36,544 nucleotides of DNA, taken from IMG/VR virus record IMGVR_UViG_3300034073_001167, positions 1 through 36,544 of that record; one strand, written 5' to 3'. The translations under genes were made by a program, and so were the position numbers. This DNA comes from a virus. Positions 29,903 through 36,544 of this stretch are shown here, piece after piece. The notes beneath the pieces are model-generated. The model was not told the DNA's origin. It saw only the letters and a program-made list of their open reading frames with translations, and did no database searches. Numbering within the stretch: position 1 is the stretch's first letter; every line of letters begins with the position of its first letter.

Positions 29903-30741
29903 AAGACCGCATCATTGACTATGTTCCTCAGAACAAACGCCTCCCGTACCAAGTTGCCGCAGGTGTTGGCGTTGCCTTCGTGGTTGGGTTAATTTATTCC
30001 CCAATCAATACTCAGTACCAATATACCTCATTCGTGCCAGTCATTGAGCGCGACACGGTGTACGTTCACAAAATTACAACGCTCACCTTCCCTGCAAAAG
30101 AGGAAAAAAGCGAATTCAACGAAATGGCTTATGGCTCAAGGTCATACGGATGGGAAATAAGGAAAATGAATATACACGAATTAAGGAAAACATTACAAGG
30201 CAAAGGTTTTCGAAACCTAGATAAAATTGACCTTTTTAAAATGCGTCGTATTTGGCTGGCGTATTCTTATGAATCCATGCTTATGAATGTGCATTACCTG
30301 ACCGACTTTCCCGTTTCCATGATTTATTCCTTTTTTATCATTGAGGCAACCACCTCTGGCGTTGAAACCGAACTTTGGAGAAAACACGCCAACGCTGGCG
30401 GCGTGAAGGCTTTGAAAAATCAAAAGTCGGTGACGTACAAAACACGCGAGGTCATTCGCGGACGTGACAAGTATATCCGCGCCAAGTTCATGAGCGCAAG
30501 TTCCACGGAAGAAGGTGTTAAACTTTGGGCGGGTGTTTTGAACTCAGGAAGGTACGCGGAATGCAAGAAGGCAAATTACAAGTTAAAAGGGATCAGGTTG
30601 TACGAATCCATTTGTAAATGCGTGTACAAATCAGGGTATCACACGGACACGGATTACAAGTTTCGCGCTTCGCTTATGGCTGAGTTCTGGGAGTTGAAAA
30701 AGAACCATTACCCGATTAAAGGGAAAAGAGATGAATTTTAA
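29899..30741 (+). CDS. membrane-anchored glucosaminidase-like peptidoglycan hydrolase
   Basis: A 280-residue protein. A basic N-terminus is followed by one hydrophobic segment (YQVAAGVGVAFVVGLIYSPI, about residues 17-36), so it is membrane-anchored or exported. The C-terminal half (about 115-270) resembles glucosaminidase/lysozyme-like domains: DFPVSMIYSFFIIEATTSGV with Glu near residue 149 as candidate catalytic acid, then ELWRKHANAGGVKAL, then a long end with RYAECKKANYKLKGIRLYE and CVYKSGYHTD. Such enzymes cleave the glycan chain. It is early-expressed and far from the late amidase, so host takeover or wall remodelling may be its role. Confidence 0.55.
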   Translation: MKDRIIDYVPQNKRLPYQVAAGVGVAFVVGLIYSPINTQYQYTSFVPVIERDTVYVHKITTLTFPAKEEKSEFNEMAYGSRSYGWEIRKMNIHELRKTLQGKGFRNLDKIDLFKMRRIWLAYSYESMLMNVHYLTDFPVSMIYSFFIIEATTSGVETELWRKHANAGGVKALKNQKSVTYKTREVIRGRDKYIRAKFMSASSTEEGVKLWAGVLNSGRYAECKKANYKLKGIRLYESICKCVYKSGYHTDTDYKFRASLMAEFWELKKNHYPIKGKRDEF

Positions 30742-30754
30742 ATTATTTTGCATT

Positions 30755-30810
30755 TATTTTTGTAAATATTTTTTTATTTCAATATTTAATATTAAATTTA
30801 CGTATTGAAA
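30755..30810 (+). promoter_or_regulatory. AT-rich repeated promoter/operator element, copy C
   Basis: TATTTTTG then GTAAAT (30762-30767), 28 nt, ATTTAC (30796-30801). Same order and spacing as copies A and B. It precedes the membrane protein gene at 30849 by 47 nt. Confidence 0.55.
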
Positions 30811-30848
30811 CAACGAAACGATATTTCACACAACAAAAACAAAATCAA

Positions 30849-31376
30849 ATGGAAAAGAATTTTAACAACCTTCAATTTAAATGGACATTCGAAAGTATTT
30901 CGGATAACATTCCCACCATCATGCTTTTAACAATCGTTTTAACGTATGGCATCAACGCCTATCTGACCGCCATTTTTCTCCCCATTGACTTTTGGCTTGC
31001 GATCATTGCCGCCAGTATTTTGCAACTCGGACGCTTCGCCGTGGTTTTCATGGACTTCTTGAATCCAACCAAAGGGCGAAGTACTTACCCACCAAAAATT
31101 GCCCTGGGCGCAACCCTTGTGGCTTTGCTTGAAATCTTTTTTGGCTTACAGGAAAAGTACGAAGGCGGCGAATTTATTACCATGTTCCTTTTTATCGGAA
31201 CAATCGTTGTTTTCGGTTACCTCCTTGAAATCAACTTTGTTGACAAGGGTGTTGAGGCTTATGGGTTAATTGAAACAAAGCCAAAGCGGAAAAGAAAACC
31301 ACGCGTAAAGGCTGAGGCGAAACCAGTATCAAAGGCAAAAAACTTTGTATCTTCATTTAAAACAATCACACTTTGA
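30849..31376 (+). CDS. polytopic membrane protein
   Basis: A 175-residue protein with about four hydrophobic segments: near 22-45 (PTIMLLTIVLTYGINAYLTA), near 48-70 (WLAIIAASILQLGRFAVVFM), near 83-97 (KIALGATLVALLEIFFGL) and near 110-127 (MFLFIGTIVVFGYLLEI). A basic tail (KPKRKRKPRVKAEAK) would be cytoplasmic. First gene after element copy C. It could be a superinfection or membrane-modifying protein; no family recognised. Confidence 0.55.
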   Translation: MEKNFNNLQFKWTFESISDNIPTIMLLTIVLTYGINAYLTAIFLPIDFWLAIIAASILQLGRFAVVFMDFLNPTKGRSTYPPKIALGATLVALLEIFFGLQEKYEGGEFITMFLFIGTIVVFGYLLEINFVDKGVEAYGLIETKPKRKRKPRVKAEAKPVSKAKNFVSSFKTITL

Positions 31377-31849
31377 GGACACTGATAGGAGTCGACCCAG
31401 CGTTAAGAATAAAAGGAATGGCGGTTTGCATTATCGCAGACCGCACTATGATTTTTAAAAGATATAAAAGGTTTGTCGATTTCATCGGAGACGTTATAAC
31501 ATGGGTGGCATACGAAAGTCCTGTTGTTTTAGTTGAAGATTCAAGCCTCCAGAATGTGACCTTTAATAATTCAATCAACCGCGCGATCCTTTCCAGAATG
31601 TCCCGCAACGTTGGCATGAATCAAGCCGCATCAAGGATTGCTTATGAATGGATAAAGGAACACGACATTGAGGCGTACAATATTTCCCCTGAGGCAAAGG
31701 GTAAAAAGTTTAACAAAGACGTGTTTATGCGCGTGGTCGCAAGTGAGCGATTGAAATTTGAACCAGATTTTAAACCAGCCAAAATAAGTCAAGATGAAAT
31801 CGACGCTTTCTTCCTTGCGCTTATGGCAAAAAATTATATCAAAAGATGA
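31373..31849 (+). CDS. RuvC-like Holliday junction resolvase
   Basis: A 158-residue RNase H-fold protein. It begins at TTG 31373, overlapping the previous stop as TTGA; no ATG is available before the first motif. IGVDPALRIKGMAVCII holds the first catalytic Asp, VVLVEDSSLQN the Glu, and a C-terminal ISQDEIDAFFLALMAK the paired acids of the RuvC fold. It probably cuts recombination or replication junctions before packaging. It lies between the membrane protein and the last early gene. Confidence 0.7.
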   Translation: MRTLIGVDPALRIKGMAVCIIADRTMIFKRYKRFVDFIGDVITWVAYESPVVLVEDSSLQNVTFNNSINRAILSRMSRNVGMNQAASRIAYEWIKEHDIEAYNISPEAKGKKFNKDVFMRVVASERLKFEPDFKPAKISQDEIDAFFLALMAKNYIKR

Positions 31850-32130
31850 AAAATAACGAATTAACAGACGGCTTAACCAACGAACAATGGAAGGAAGCGC
31901 AAAGATGTTTCAACGCGCGCCCAAAGCCCTTACGATTTGCCGACACGGTAAATAGCAAACAATCGGTAATAAATTTTTACCTTAATCCTTTGATTCCTGA
32001 GACCATGCCAGCTTATCAATCAATGGAAAAAGAAAGAATGGTAAGCATTTGTTACCAACTTTATCATTCAAAGGAAACCGACACTTTAAAAGAATCAGCC
32101 GCAAGGCTTATAAAACTTATAATTGATTGA
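31846..32130 (+). CDS. last early gene, hypothetical protein
   Basis: A 94-residue protein (MKNNELTDGLTNEQWKEAQR, later PETMPAYQSMEKERMVSICY) overlapping the resolvase as ATGA. Helical and soluble by composition. A terminator follows 32 nt after its stop. Function unknown. Confidence 0.5.
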   Translation: MKNNELTDGLTNEQWKEAQRCFNARPKPLRFADTVNSKQSVINFYLNPLIPETMPAYQSMEKERMVSICYQLYHSKETDTLKESAARLIKLIID

Positions 32131-32162
32131 TTACTAATTTGTTAATTGTTGATGTGTATATC

Positions 32163-32191
32163 AGGGCTGGCATTTGAACCAGCCCTTTTTT
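32163..32191 (+). terminator. intrinsic terminator at convergence of early and late operons
   Basis: AGGGCTGG (32163-32170) with CCAGCCCT (32179-32186), loop CATTTGAA, then T residues to 32191. It ends the rightward operon; the minus strand lacks a T run after the hairpin, so it acts mainly on the plus strand. Confidence 0.85.
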
Positions 32192-32192
32192 A

Positions 32193-32855
32193 TTAAAAGA
32201 TTACCCCTTGCGTCTTTGCATAATCCACGACCGCCCGAGCATGAGACAAAGCCAACGTATTTTGAAACACGGGGTCAAACATCATTAAAGCATCGTGGTA
32301 ATTTGTAAAGAATCCATTTTCGCTGAGTACCGCTGGCATATTTGTTTGGGTAATAACAAAGAAACTTTCTTCTTTGTCCTTATCTCCGTCCGTGGTATCC
32401 ATGCGATATACCCATTTCGGAAATGCCTCCTTTACCTCGTTAAACAAGAACTCCGCGTAAATGTCCGACCTTGTTTTACCCTTGCTCGTGAACACCTCAA
32501 AACCCCTTGCATTGGGCGAAGCCGCCGCGTTGCCGTGGATGCTTAGGTATAACGAATCTTCGTAATTTTTGGCGTTGATGTTTGCCTTCGCCACGCGCTT
32601 TGCCAAAGTTAAATCCAAAACAGGATCGTAAACGCGAATAACTGGAAAACCCCAATCAATTAAATACTGCTCAATCTTTGCCGCAACTTCGCGATTAAAC
32701 ACGCCTTCAAAGAACCACCCGTAACCGTGGAACTTTGCATTGTTATGCTGAGCGCACTTGGAAGGATACGTGGTATAATTGTAAGGTAATTTTTTCTTTG
32801 CGTCAATGCCTCCATGGCCTGCGTCGATGAAGATGCAAAATTTAGATGCTTTCAT
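32193..32855 (-). CDS. N-acetylmuramoyl-L-alanine amidase (endolysin)
   Basis: A 220-residue Amidase_3 protein. The zinc ligands are clear: His14 in FIDAGHGG, Glu50 in FFEGVFNRE, His107 in YLSIHGNAAA. The catalytic Glu179 is in AVLSENGFFTN. It cuts the bond between N-acetylmuramate and L-alanine in peptidoglycan. It has no signal peptide, so release through the neighbouring holin is expected. No separate cell-wall-binding domain. It is the last gene of the leftward lysis module. Confidence 0.9.
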   Translation of the reverse strand: MKASKFCIFIDAGHGGIDAKKKLPYNYTTYPSKCAQHNNAKFHGYGWFFEGVFNREVAAKIEQYLIDWGFPVIRVYDPVLDLTLAKRVAKANINAKNYEDSLYLSIHGNAAASPNARGFEVFTSKGKTRSDIYAEFLFNEVKEAFPKWVYRMDTTDGDKDKEESFFVITQTNMPAVLSENGFFTNYHDALMMFDPVFQNTLALSHARAVVDYAKTQGVIF

Positions 32856-32870
32856 ATTTTGATATTTTTA

Positions 32871-32898
32871 AGGGCGATGCAACTCAATGCACCGCCCT
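32871..32898 (-). promoter_or_regulatory. strong hairpin upstream of the amidase
   Basis: An 11-bp stem (AGGGCGATGCA at 32871-32881 with TGCACCGCCCT at 32888-32898; one G-T pair) with a 6-nt loop in the 75-nt gap before the amidase. No T run follows on the minus strand. It may be an RNA processing, stability or translation-control site. Confidence 0.5.
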
Positions 32899-32930
32899 GA
32901 TAGTCGCCCAAGGTAGCGATTCTTCTGCGC

Positions 32931-33224
32931 CTATAATTTAAATCCAATGAGTGCAAAAGCTGCCGTAATCAAAGATAATTTTGGTGGAACTTTCACCTCA
33001 ATTTCTTTGCCAGCGCACTCGCGGCTTGTTTCTTTTATCTTATCCCAAATGATTTGCGCCAGTCGCACATATTCGCGCCATGTGAATTTGACTTTGTTAC
33101 CCTCAAGGTAAACATTGATTTCACCTGCAAGTTCGGCAAAATTCATTGAATAGCATTCAATGTCGCCAAGAGGTGACTTTATCCCATCTGCATTTTTCAA
33201 TGCTTCTTTTAAATTAGTCTGCAT
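32931..33224 (-). CDS. small lysis-module protein
   Basis: A 97-residue protein between holin and amidase. N-terminus MQTNLKEALKNADGIKS; central WREYVRLAQIIWDKIKETSR; C-terminus KLSLITAAFALIGFKL is hydrophobic and may insert in a membrane. A spanin-like or lysis-timing role is possible from position, but no motif proves it. Confidence 0.45.
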   Translation of the reverse strand: MQTNLKEALKNADGIKSPLGDIECYSMNFAELAGEINVYLEGNKVKFTWREYVRLAQIIWDKIKETSRECAGKEIEVKVPPKLSLITAAFALIGFKL

Positions 33225-33235
33225 GATTATTTGAT

Positions 33236-33637
33236 TTAACGATTAAAAAAACGTGTTATTAAAACGCCAAGGTTTACGCCTGTGATGCGTTTCGTGTTTT
33301 CCGAAATAGAATATAGCTCAACCGTTGCAATTAAAAACGCTGCCATGTATGTTATGTTAGGAAGGCTAAACGTATTCCTTGCACCCTCGAATATGAGTAT
33401 GGCACAAAAATACACCACTATTTTTTCTATTGTCCGATAAAGCCCACGGCTATTTATCTTTTGCCCTTCCTTCTTTGCCGCAATGATGCCTGTTGCCATG
33501 TCAGCGAAAACAACGAAAACCGTGAATATCAGGAAGCCTTTGATTGGTATGAAAAATGAAAATATCCAGCCGCAGCAAATTGCGTATGTTATTTTCTCCC
33601 ATCCAAGGTGCAAAAAGTTGATTAAAGTTGCTTTCAT
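33236..33637 (-). CDS. phage holin (Cph1/phage_holin_4 type)
   Basis: A 133-residue membrane protein with hydrophobic segments near 17-50 (IFSFFIPIKGFLIFTVFVVF), 70-85 (IVVYFCAILIFEGA) and 93-108 (ITYMAAFLIATVELYS). The signature DMATGIIAAKKEGQKINSRG with GLYRTIEKI and ELYSISEN is that of the Cph1 holin family. It would open the inner membrane for the amidase. Its ATG overlaps the upstream stop. Confidence 0.88.
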   Translation of the reverse strand: MKATLINFLHLGWEKITYAICCGWIFSFFIPIKGFLIFTVFVVFADMATGIIAAKKEGQKINSRGLYRTIEKIVVYFCAILIFEGARNTFSLPNITYMAAFLIATVELYSISENTKRITGVNLGVLITRFFNR

Positions 33638-34239
33638 TATTCCTTTTTTATCAGCCTAACATCATTGTCCACGGTTGCAAATTTGCCATTGGCAAACTTG
33701 TATAAATCGTAGCGCACACCGTTGAAGGCAAAGCTAATTTGATTGGTAAAGGTGCTGAGTAATAAGTTGGTTGTAATCGTGTACACTTTGCCATTGTCAG
33801 GATTAAAAATATACCTGTCATTTGCATTCAGCTTTATAACGCCTGGAATGTTTTCCCCTTCAAAAACCAATGTCCAATCGCCAAAAAATGAAGATGTGTC
33901 CCTGAGTGCCGTTGACGTGTAAACAGGTCTGCCACTAATTTGAAGGTGCAAATTATTGTAATAATTAATCCGCTTCACCGATTTTCCTTTTAAAATCAAG
34001 GGCTTAGCATGGATGGCAATCGTGTTGCTTTGCCTTTCAGCATCGGTAACAAGTGCTTTAATGGCTGTTAAGCTATCGCCAAGTATTTGTTTATTCCCTG
34101 TCACCGTGCTATCGCTGAACGTGGTCATAGTAACAATGTAATAAATGTCGCCTTGCTTTTGAATGTACACCGTATCGGTAACAACGTCTTGAGAAAGGGC
34201 AAGGAAAGGAATGAGTAAAAAGAAAAGTATGTTTTTCAT
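33637..34239 (-). CDS. secreted-type protein of the fibre/lysis region
   Basis: A 200-residue protein with a clear Sec signal peptide (MKNILFFLLIPFLALSQ, likely cut after the S-Q or A-L-S-Q). The mature part is beta-rich (DTVYIQKQGDIYYIVTM, VFEGENIPGVIKLNANDRYIF). It resembles host-type exported proteins of Bacteroidota. Placed between a tail fibre with a similar signal peptide and the holin. It may coat the host surface or be part of the receptor-binding apparatus; function unknown. Confidence 0.55.
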   Translation of the reverse strand: MKNILFFLLIPFLALSQDVVTDTVYIQKQGDIYYIVTMTTFSDSTVTGNKQILGDSLTAIKALVTDAERQSNTIAIHAKPLILKGKSVKRINYYNNLHLQISGRPVYTSTALRDTSSFFGDWTLVFEGENIPGVIKLNANDRYIFNPDNGKVYTITTNLLLSTFTNQISFAFNGVRYDLYKFANGKFATVDNDVRLIKKE

Positions 34240-34240
34240 G

Positions 34241-35251
34241 TTATTTGTTTTCGAGGATTAATAATCTTTGTTCAAGTGCTTTGATTAAAGCGTTTTGTTC
34301 TTGGATGGCTTTAGTAAGGATGGGGATTAATTTAACCATGTCAAGATACAAATCACCATTATTCATTGTTCCTGTTACTTCTGGAACAATTGGATAAATA
34401 TCTTCAACGATAAAACCTAATTTTCTATCTTCGCCCCATTTATCTTTATCTATATAATCAAAAGATACTGGATTTATTTGTAATATTTCATTTAATCCGT
34501 AATTTAAAATTTGTACATTTTCCTTTGTATTGATAGAAGATACAGGTGCGCTTAAAACTCCTGTTGCACTTGCAATGACTGTTCTGTTGCCTGAACCTTG
34601 TAAATTATTTATAGTAACTTCACCAGTTGAAGCTACACGGAAGCGTTCCAAAAAATTAGTAGATATAGCAATTACTCCATTTGTTGACAATGCTGAAAAT
34701 GTATGAGTATCTCCAGTACTTACAGTAGTAGAAGATGTAAATGTTAAACCACGTGTGTTTGAAGCATTATCTCCACCCACTCTAAGGTATTCCCCTATTG
34801 ATCCTCTTGCAACTTCTAATGTAGCAGCTGGATTGTTCTTTCCAATACTTACTTTTCCACCAGCCTCATAAATTGCACTTGTGTCAAAAATACCAGAAGA
34901 GTTTGTTTTAATTAAATAATTATTTGGACTAAATGATGTTGCTCCCGTTCCCCCATTTGCCACGGGCAACACGCCCGTGACACCTGATGAAATAGAACCG
35001 CCTACCCGTGTCCAAGCATTGTTTGTTGCCTTTTTATATTGCCAAATAATATTCGTATTTGTATCAAGTAAAATGTAAGCCATGGTATCCACGGAAGGCT
35101 TACGCGTGGTATCAGCCGCTAAACCTCGATACACCAGCCCATCGGCACTGGTTTGTTCGCCCAATGTTATCTTTTGGTTTCCGTTGCCTTGATACTGTGC
35201 CAAGGCAAGGTAAGGGAAAAGGAGGAGGAAAAGGGGAAGGAGTTGTTTCAT
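34241..35251 (-). CDS. tail fibre with S74 intramolecular chaperone and N-terminal signal peptide
   Basis: A 336-residue protein. The first 19 residues (MKQLLPLFLLLFPYLALAQ) look like a signal peptide. A beta-repeat fibre region follows (GVTGVLPVANGGTGATSF, KVSIGKNNPAATLEVARG). The C-terminal 100 residues are an S74 domain: NTKENVQILNYGLNEILQIN, PVSFDYIDKDKWGEDRKLGF, IVEDIYPIVPEVTG, and a final coiled coil. S74 domains help fibres trimerise and are then cleaved off. The usual Ser of the S-D dyad is not obvious at the start, so cleavage may be lost. Confidence 0.75.
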   Translation of the reverse strand: MKQLLPLFLLLFPYLALAQYQGNGNQKITLGEQTSADGLVYRGLAADTTRKPSVDTMAYILLDTNTNIIWQYKKATNNAWTRVGGSISSGVTGVLPVANGGTGATSFSPNNYLIKTNSSGIFDTSAIYEAGGKVSIGKNNPAATLEVARGSIGEYLRVGGDNASNTRGLTFTSSTTVSTGDTHTFSALSTNGVIAISTNFLERFRVASTGEVTINNLQGSGNRTVIASATGVLSAPVSSINTKENVQILNYGLNEILQINPVSFDYIDKDKWGEDRKLGFIVEDIYPIVPEVTGTMNNGDLYLDMVKLIPILTKAIQEQNALIKALEQRLLILENK

Positions 35252-35261
35252 GTTTATTTTT

Positions 35262-36544
35262 TTAGTTTGATTGCATTACGTGCCAATTAGTACCATCGGC
35301 AACCAAGGTAACCCATTGAGGCGTAACATTTCCAGCTGACAAAATAGCCGTACCTGATGAACCACCCGCCAATGGAATAACGTTTGAAGAGCTACTTATG
35401 ACCGTTGCATTTGAAAGATTTTTAATCATGTATTGTCTTCCATTTGTTGCCGTTGTTAAATCAATCGTTGTTGTTGAGCCAGTACCTGTTATTACTAATG
35501 ATACCCTATTTGATGAAAATAAAATAGTTGCCCCAGTTGTTGTTGAATAAAATGTATAACCAACTCCGAGGGTTGTTCTTGCAACCGATGCACTTTCCGC
35601 ACCTGTTCCGCCATTTGTTATTGGCAAAGTTCCCGAGAATTTATCTGCACGCCAATAAGGGTTGAGCATTGTAGCGGTGTCGCTTTTATTTAACCTTGCA
35701 TCAATTCTCGTTGACAAAGAAACCGTGTCAAGGTTGGTAAGAACATTGTTGCCGCCTTCGGTAATGTTGCCTGTGACCGCCAAGGTTGAGCCAAGGGTTG
35801 TTGCGCCTGTTACGTCTAATGTTTTATGAATTGTCGTATTACCCGATTGTCTTAAAATTGAAATTGCCAATTCATCGCCACTTGGGTCAGCTGCAAAAGA
35901 ATCACGCATTACAAATTCTAATCTGTCACTTGGAGAATTATATTGTATTTTTGCGCCAAACTGAACGTCGTTTTCATTTCTTCCATTTGTTTCGTAAAAT
36001 AATATTCTTGGTATATTATTTGACGAAGCATCAAGCATTATATTTTTACCCTGACCCAATGTTAATGAGGCAAAAGGCGTTGTATTAATTCCAATATTAT
36101 TACTTGATTGTTGTATTACTGAATTTCCTAAAGTTGAAGCGCCCGTAAATAACGGCAAAGTATTTGTCGTTCCCGTTCCTGTGACTGGGTTGGTTAAGGT
36201 GTTTTGCTTTGCCGCAAATCTGGAAGTTAAATTTAATTGATTTGTATCTGATTGAGTAAACAAAAAAGACGTATCAGTATAATTTAATTTACCTGCAAAT
36301 CTGGAAGTAAGATTTAATTGAGAGGTATCAGCGGTATTAAATTTAAGATTCAACGCCGTTTGTGTTGCCGTTGATATTGGTTTATTTGCATCCGAAGTAT
36401 TATCCACATTCCCTAAGCCAACCATACTTTTCGTTATCCCCGAAACCGTACCCGTGAAGGTTGGTGAGGCTAAATTTGCTTTTAACGCAAATCTGGAAGT
36501 TAAATTTAATTGATTTGTATCTGATTGAGTAAACAAAAAAGACG
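35262..36544 (-). CDS. tail fibre with repeated SDTNQLNLTSRF unit (partial, N-terminus outside window)
   Basis: Open to the right edge; a TTG at 36536 is not a real start because the repeat continues upstream (S-F-L-F-T-Q-S-D). At least 424 residues are seen. The N-terminal part consists of about 30-residue repeats of the form F-T-Q-S-D-T-N-Q-L-N-L-T-S-R-F-A-x-K, then LPLFTGASTLGNSVIQ and a fibre body with TNGGTGAESASVARTTLG. The C-terminus ends WVTLVADGTNWHVMQSN, common in phage fibres. It overlaps no neighbour and is followed by the S74 fibre after 10 nt. Probable receptor-binding or long fibre protein. Confidence 0.7.
   Translation of the reverse strand, partial: SFLFTQSDTNQLNLTSRFALKANLASPTFTGTVSGITKSMVGLGNVDNTSDANKPISTATQTALNLKFNTADTSQLNLTSRFAGKLNYTDTSFLFTQSDTNQLNLTSRFAAKQNTLTNPVTGTGTTNTLPLFTGASTLGNSVIQQSSNNIGINTTPFASLTLGQGKNIMLDASSNNIPRILFYETNGRNENDVQFGAKIQYNSPSDRLEFVMRDSFAADPSGDELAISILRQSGNTTIHKTLDVTGATTLGSTLAVTGNITEGGNNVLTNLDTVSLSTRIDARLNKSDTATMLNPYWRADKFSGTLPITNGGTGAESASVARTTLGVGYTFYSTTTGATILFSSNRVSLVITGTGSTTTIDLTTATNGRQYMIKNLSNATVISSSSNVIPLAGGSSGTAILSAGNVTPQWVTLVADGTNWHVMQSN
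36214..36271 (-). repeat. 58-bp fibre repeat, inner copy
   Basis: Identical to 36487-36544; encodes the SFLFTQSDTNQLNLTSRF unit. A third, diverged copy begins at 36296. Part of the fibre repeat array. Confidence 0.8.
36487..36544 (-). repeat. 58-bp fibre repeat, copy at the window edge
   Basis: Perfect match to 36214-36271, and it ends exactly at the last base of the window. The window may end there because assembly stopped in the repeat. Confidence 0.8.

Noticed and set aside
1-36544. Joining the right and left ends as one continuous gene in a circular genome
   Set aside because: The fibre frame at 36544 and the connector frame at 1 happen to be in phase (a one-in-three chance), but a connector fused to a fibre repeat makes no structural sense. 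Sequence between the ends is more likely missing.
36536-36544. TTG at 36536 as the start of the fibre gene
   Set aside because: The repeat unit continues in frame upstream of it to the window edge, so the true start is outside.
1-36544. CRISPR array, integrase, transposase or insertion sequence
   Set aside because: No regularly spaced repeat array, no recombinase motifs and no terminal inverted repeats with a transposase were seen on either strand.

Overview
The window is most of a tailed double-stranded DNA phage (siphovirus-like) or prophage of a Bacteroidota host. The host call rests on three things. TAnnTTTG-type promoter boxes sit before most operons. Shine-Dalgarno sites are weak or absent, with many ATGA and TAATG overlaps. 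The structural proteins (capsid, tube, portal, S74 fibre) look like those of Bacteroidota phages. No integrase, repressor, DNA polymerase or helicase is visible, so lifestyle cannot be decided and replication probably uses host enzymes.

Layout: a control region at about 19,977-20,492 fires both ways. Leftward (minus strand, 19,976 to 1) runs the late operon. It begins with SSB, small proteins, a glycosyltransferase, a ParB-like protein and the terminase pair. Four small ORFs follow, then a tail-assembly-chaperone pair with a likely programmed -1 frameshift, tail genes, tape measure, Clp-type prohead protease, major capsid, tail tube, portal and a truncated connector. Head genes therefore lie downstream of tail genes in the transcript. 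The minus-strand block at the right (36,544 to 32,193: fibres, two secreted-looking proteins, holin, amidase) is probably the end of the same transcript in a circular or permuted genome.

Rightward (plus strand, 20,493-32,130) are early genes: a methyltransferase, a ParB-like/DUF4326 protein with a partner, a replication-initiator-like HTH protein, OB-fold and RecB-type nuclease proteins, nucleotide enzymes (MazZ-like dNTP diphosphohydrolase, dCTP deaminase), many small proteins, a membrane-anchored glucosaminidase-like protein and a RuvC-like resolvase. Intrinsic terminators split this into sub-operons, and the early and late blocks converge on a terminator at 32,163.

The most unusual content is RNA. 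(1) The control region holds tRNA-like elements with no recognisable anticodon loop, including a class II cloverleaf whose anticodon loop is replaced by a second, circularly permuted cloverleaf; the two share one anticodon helix. (2) Two early genes are preceded by leaders of the same design but different sequence. Each has a TAnnTTTG box, a 5' hairpin and an intrinsic terminator just before the ATG, and the two hairpin loops are perfectly complementary to each other (7 and 9 nt). (3) A 40-bp AT-rich element with invariant 28-nt spacing precedes three early operons.
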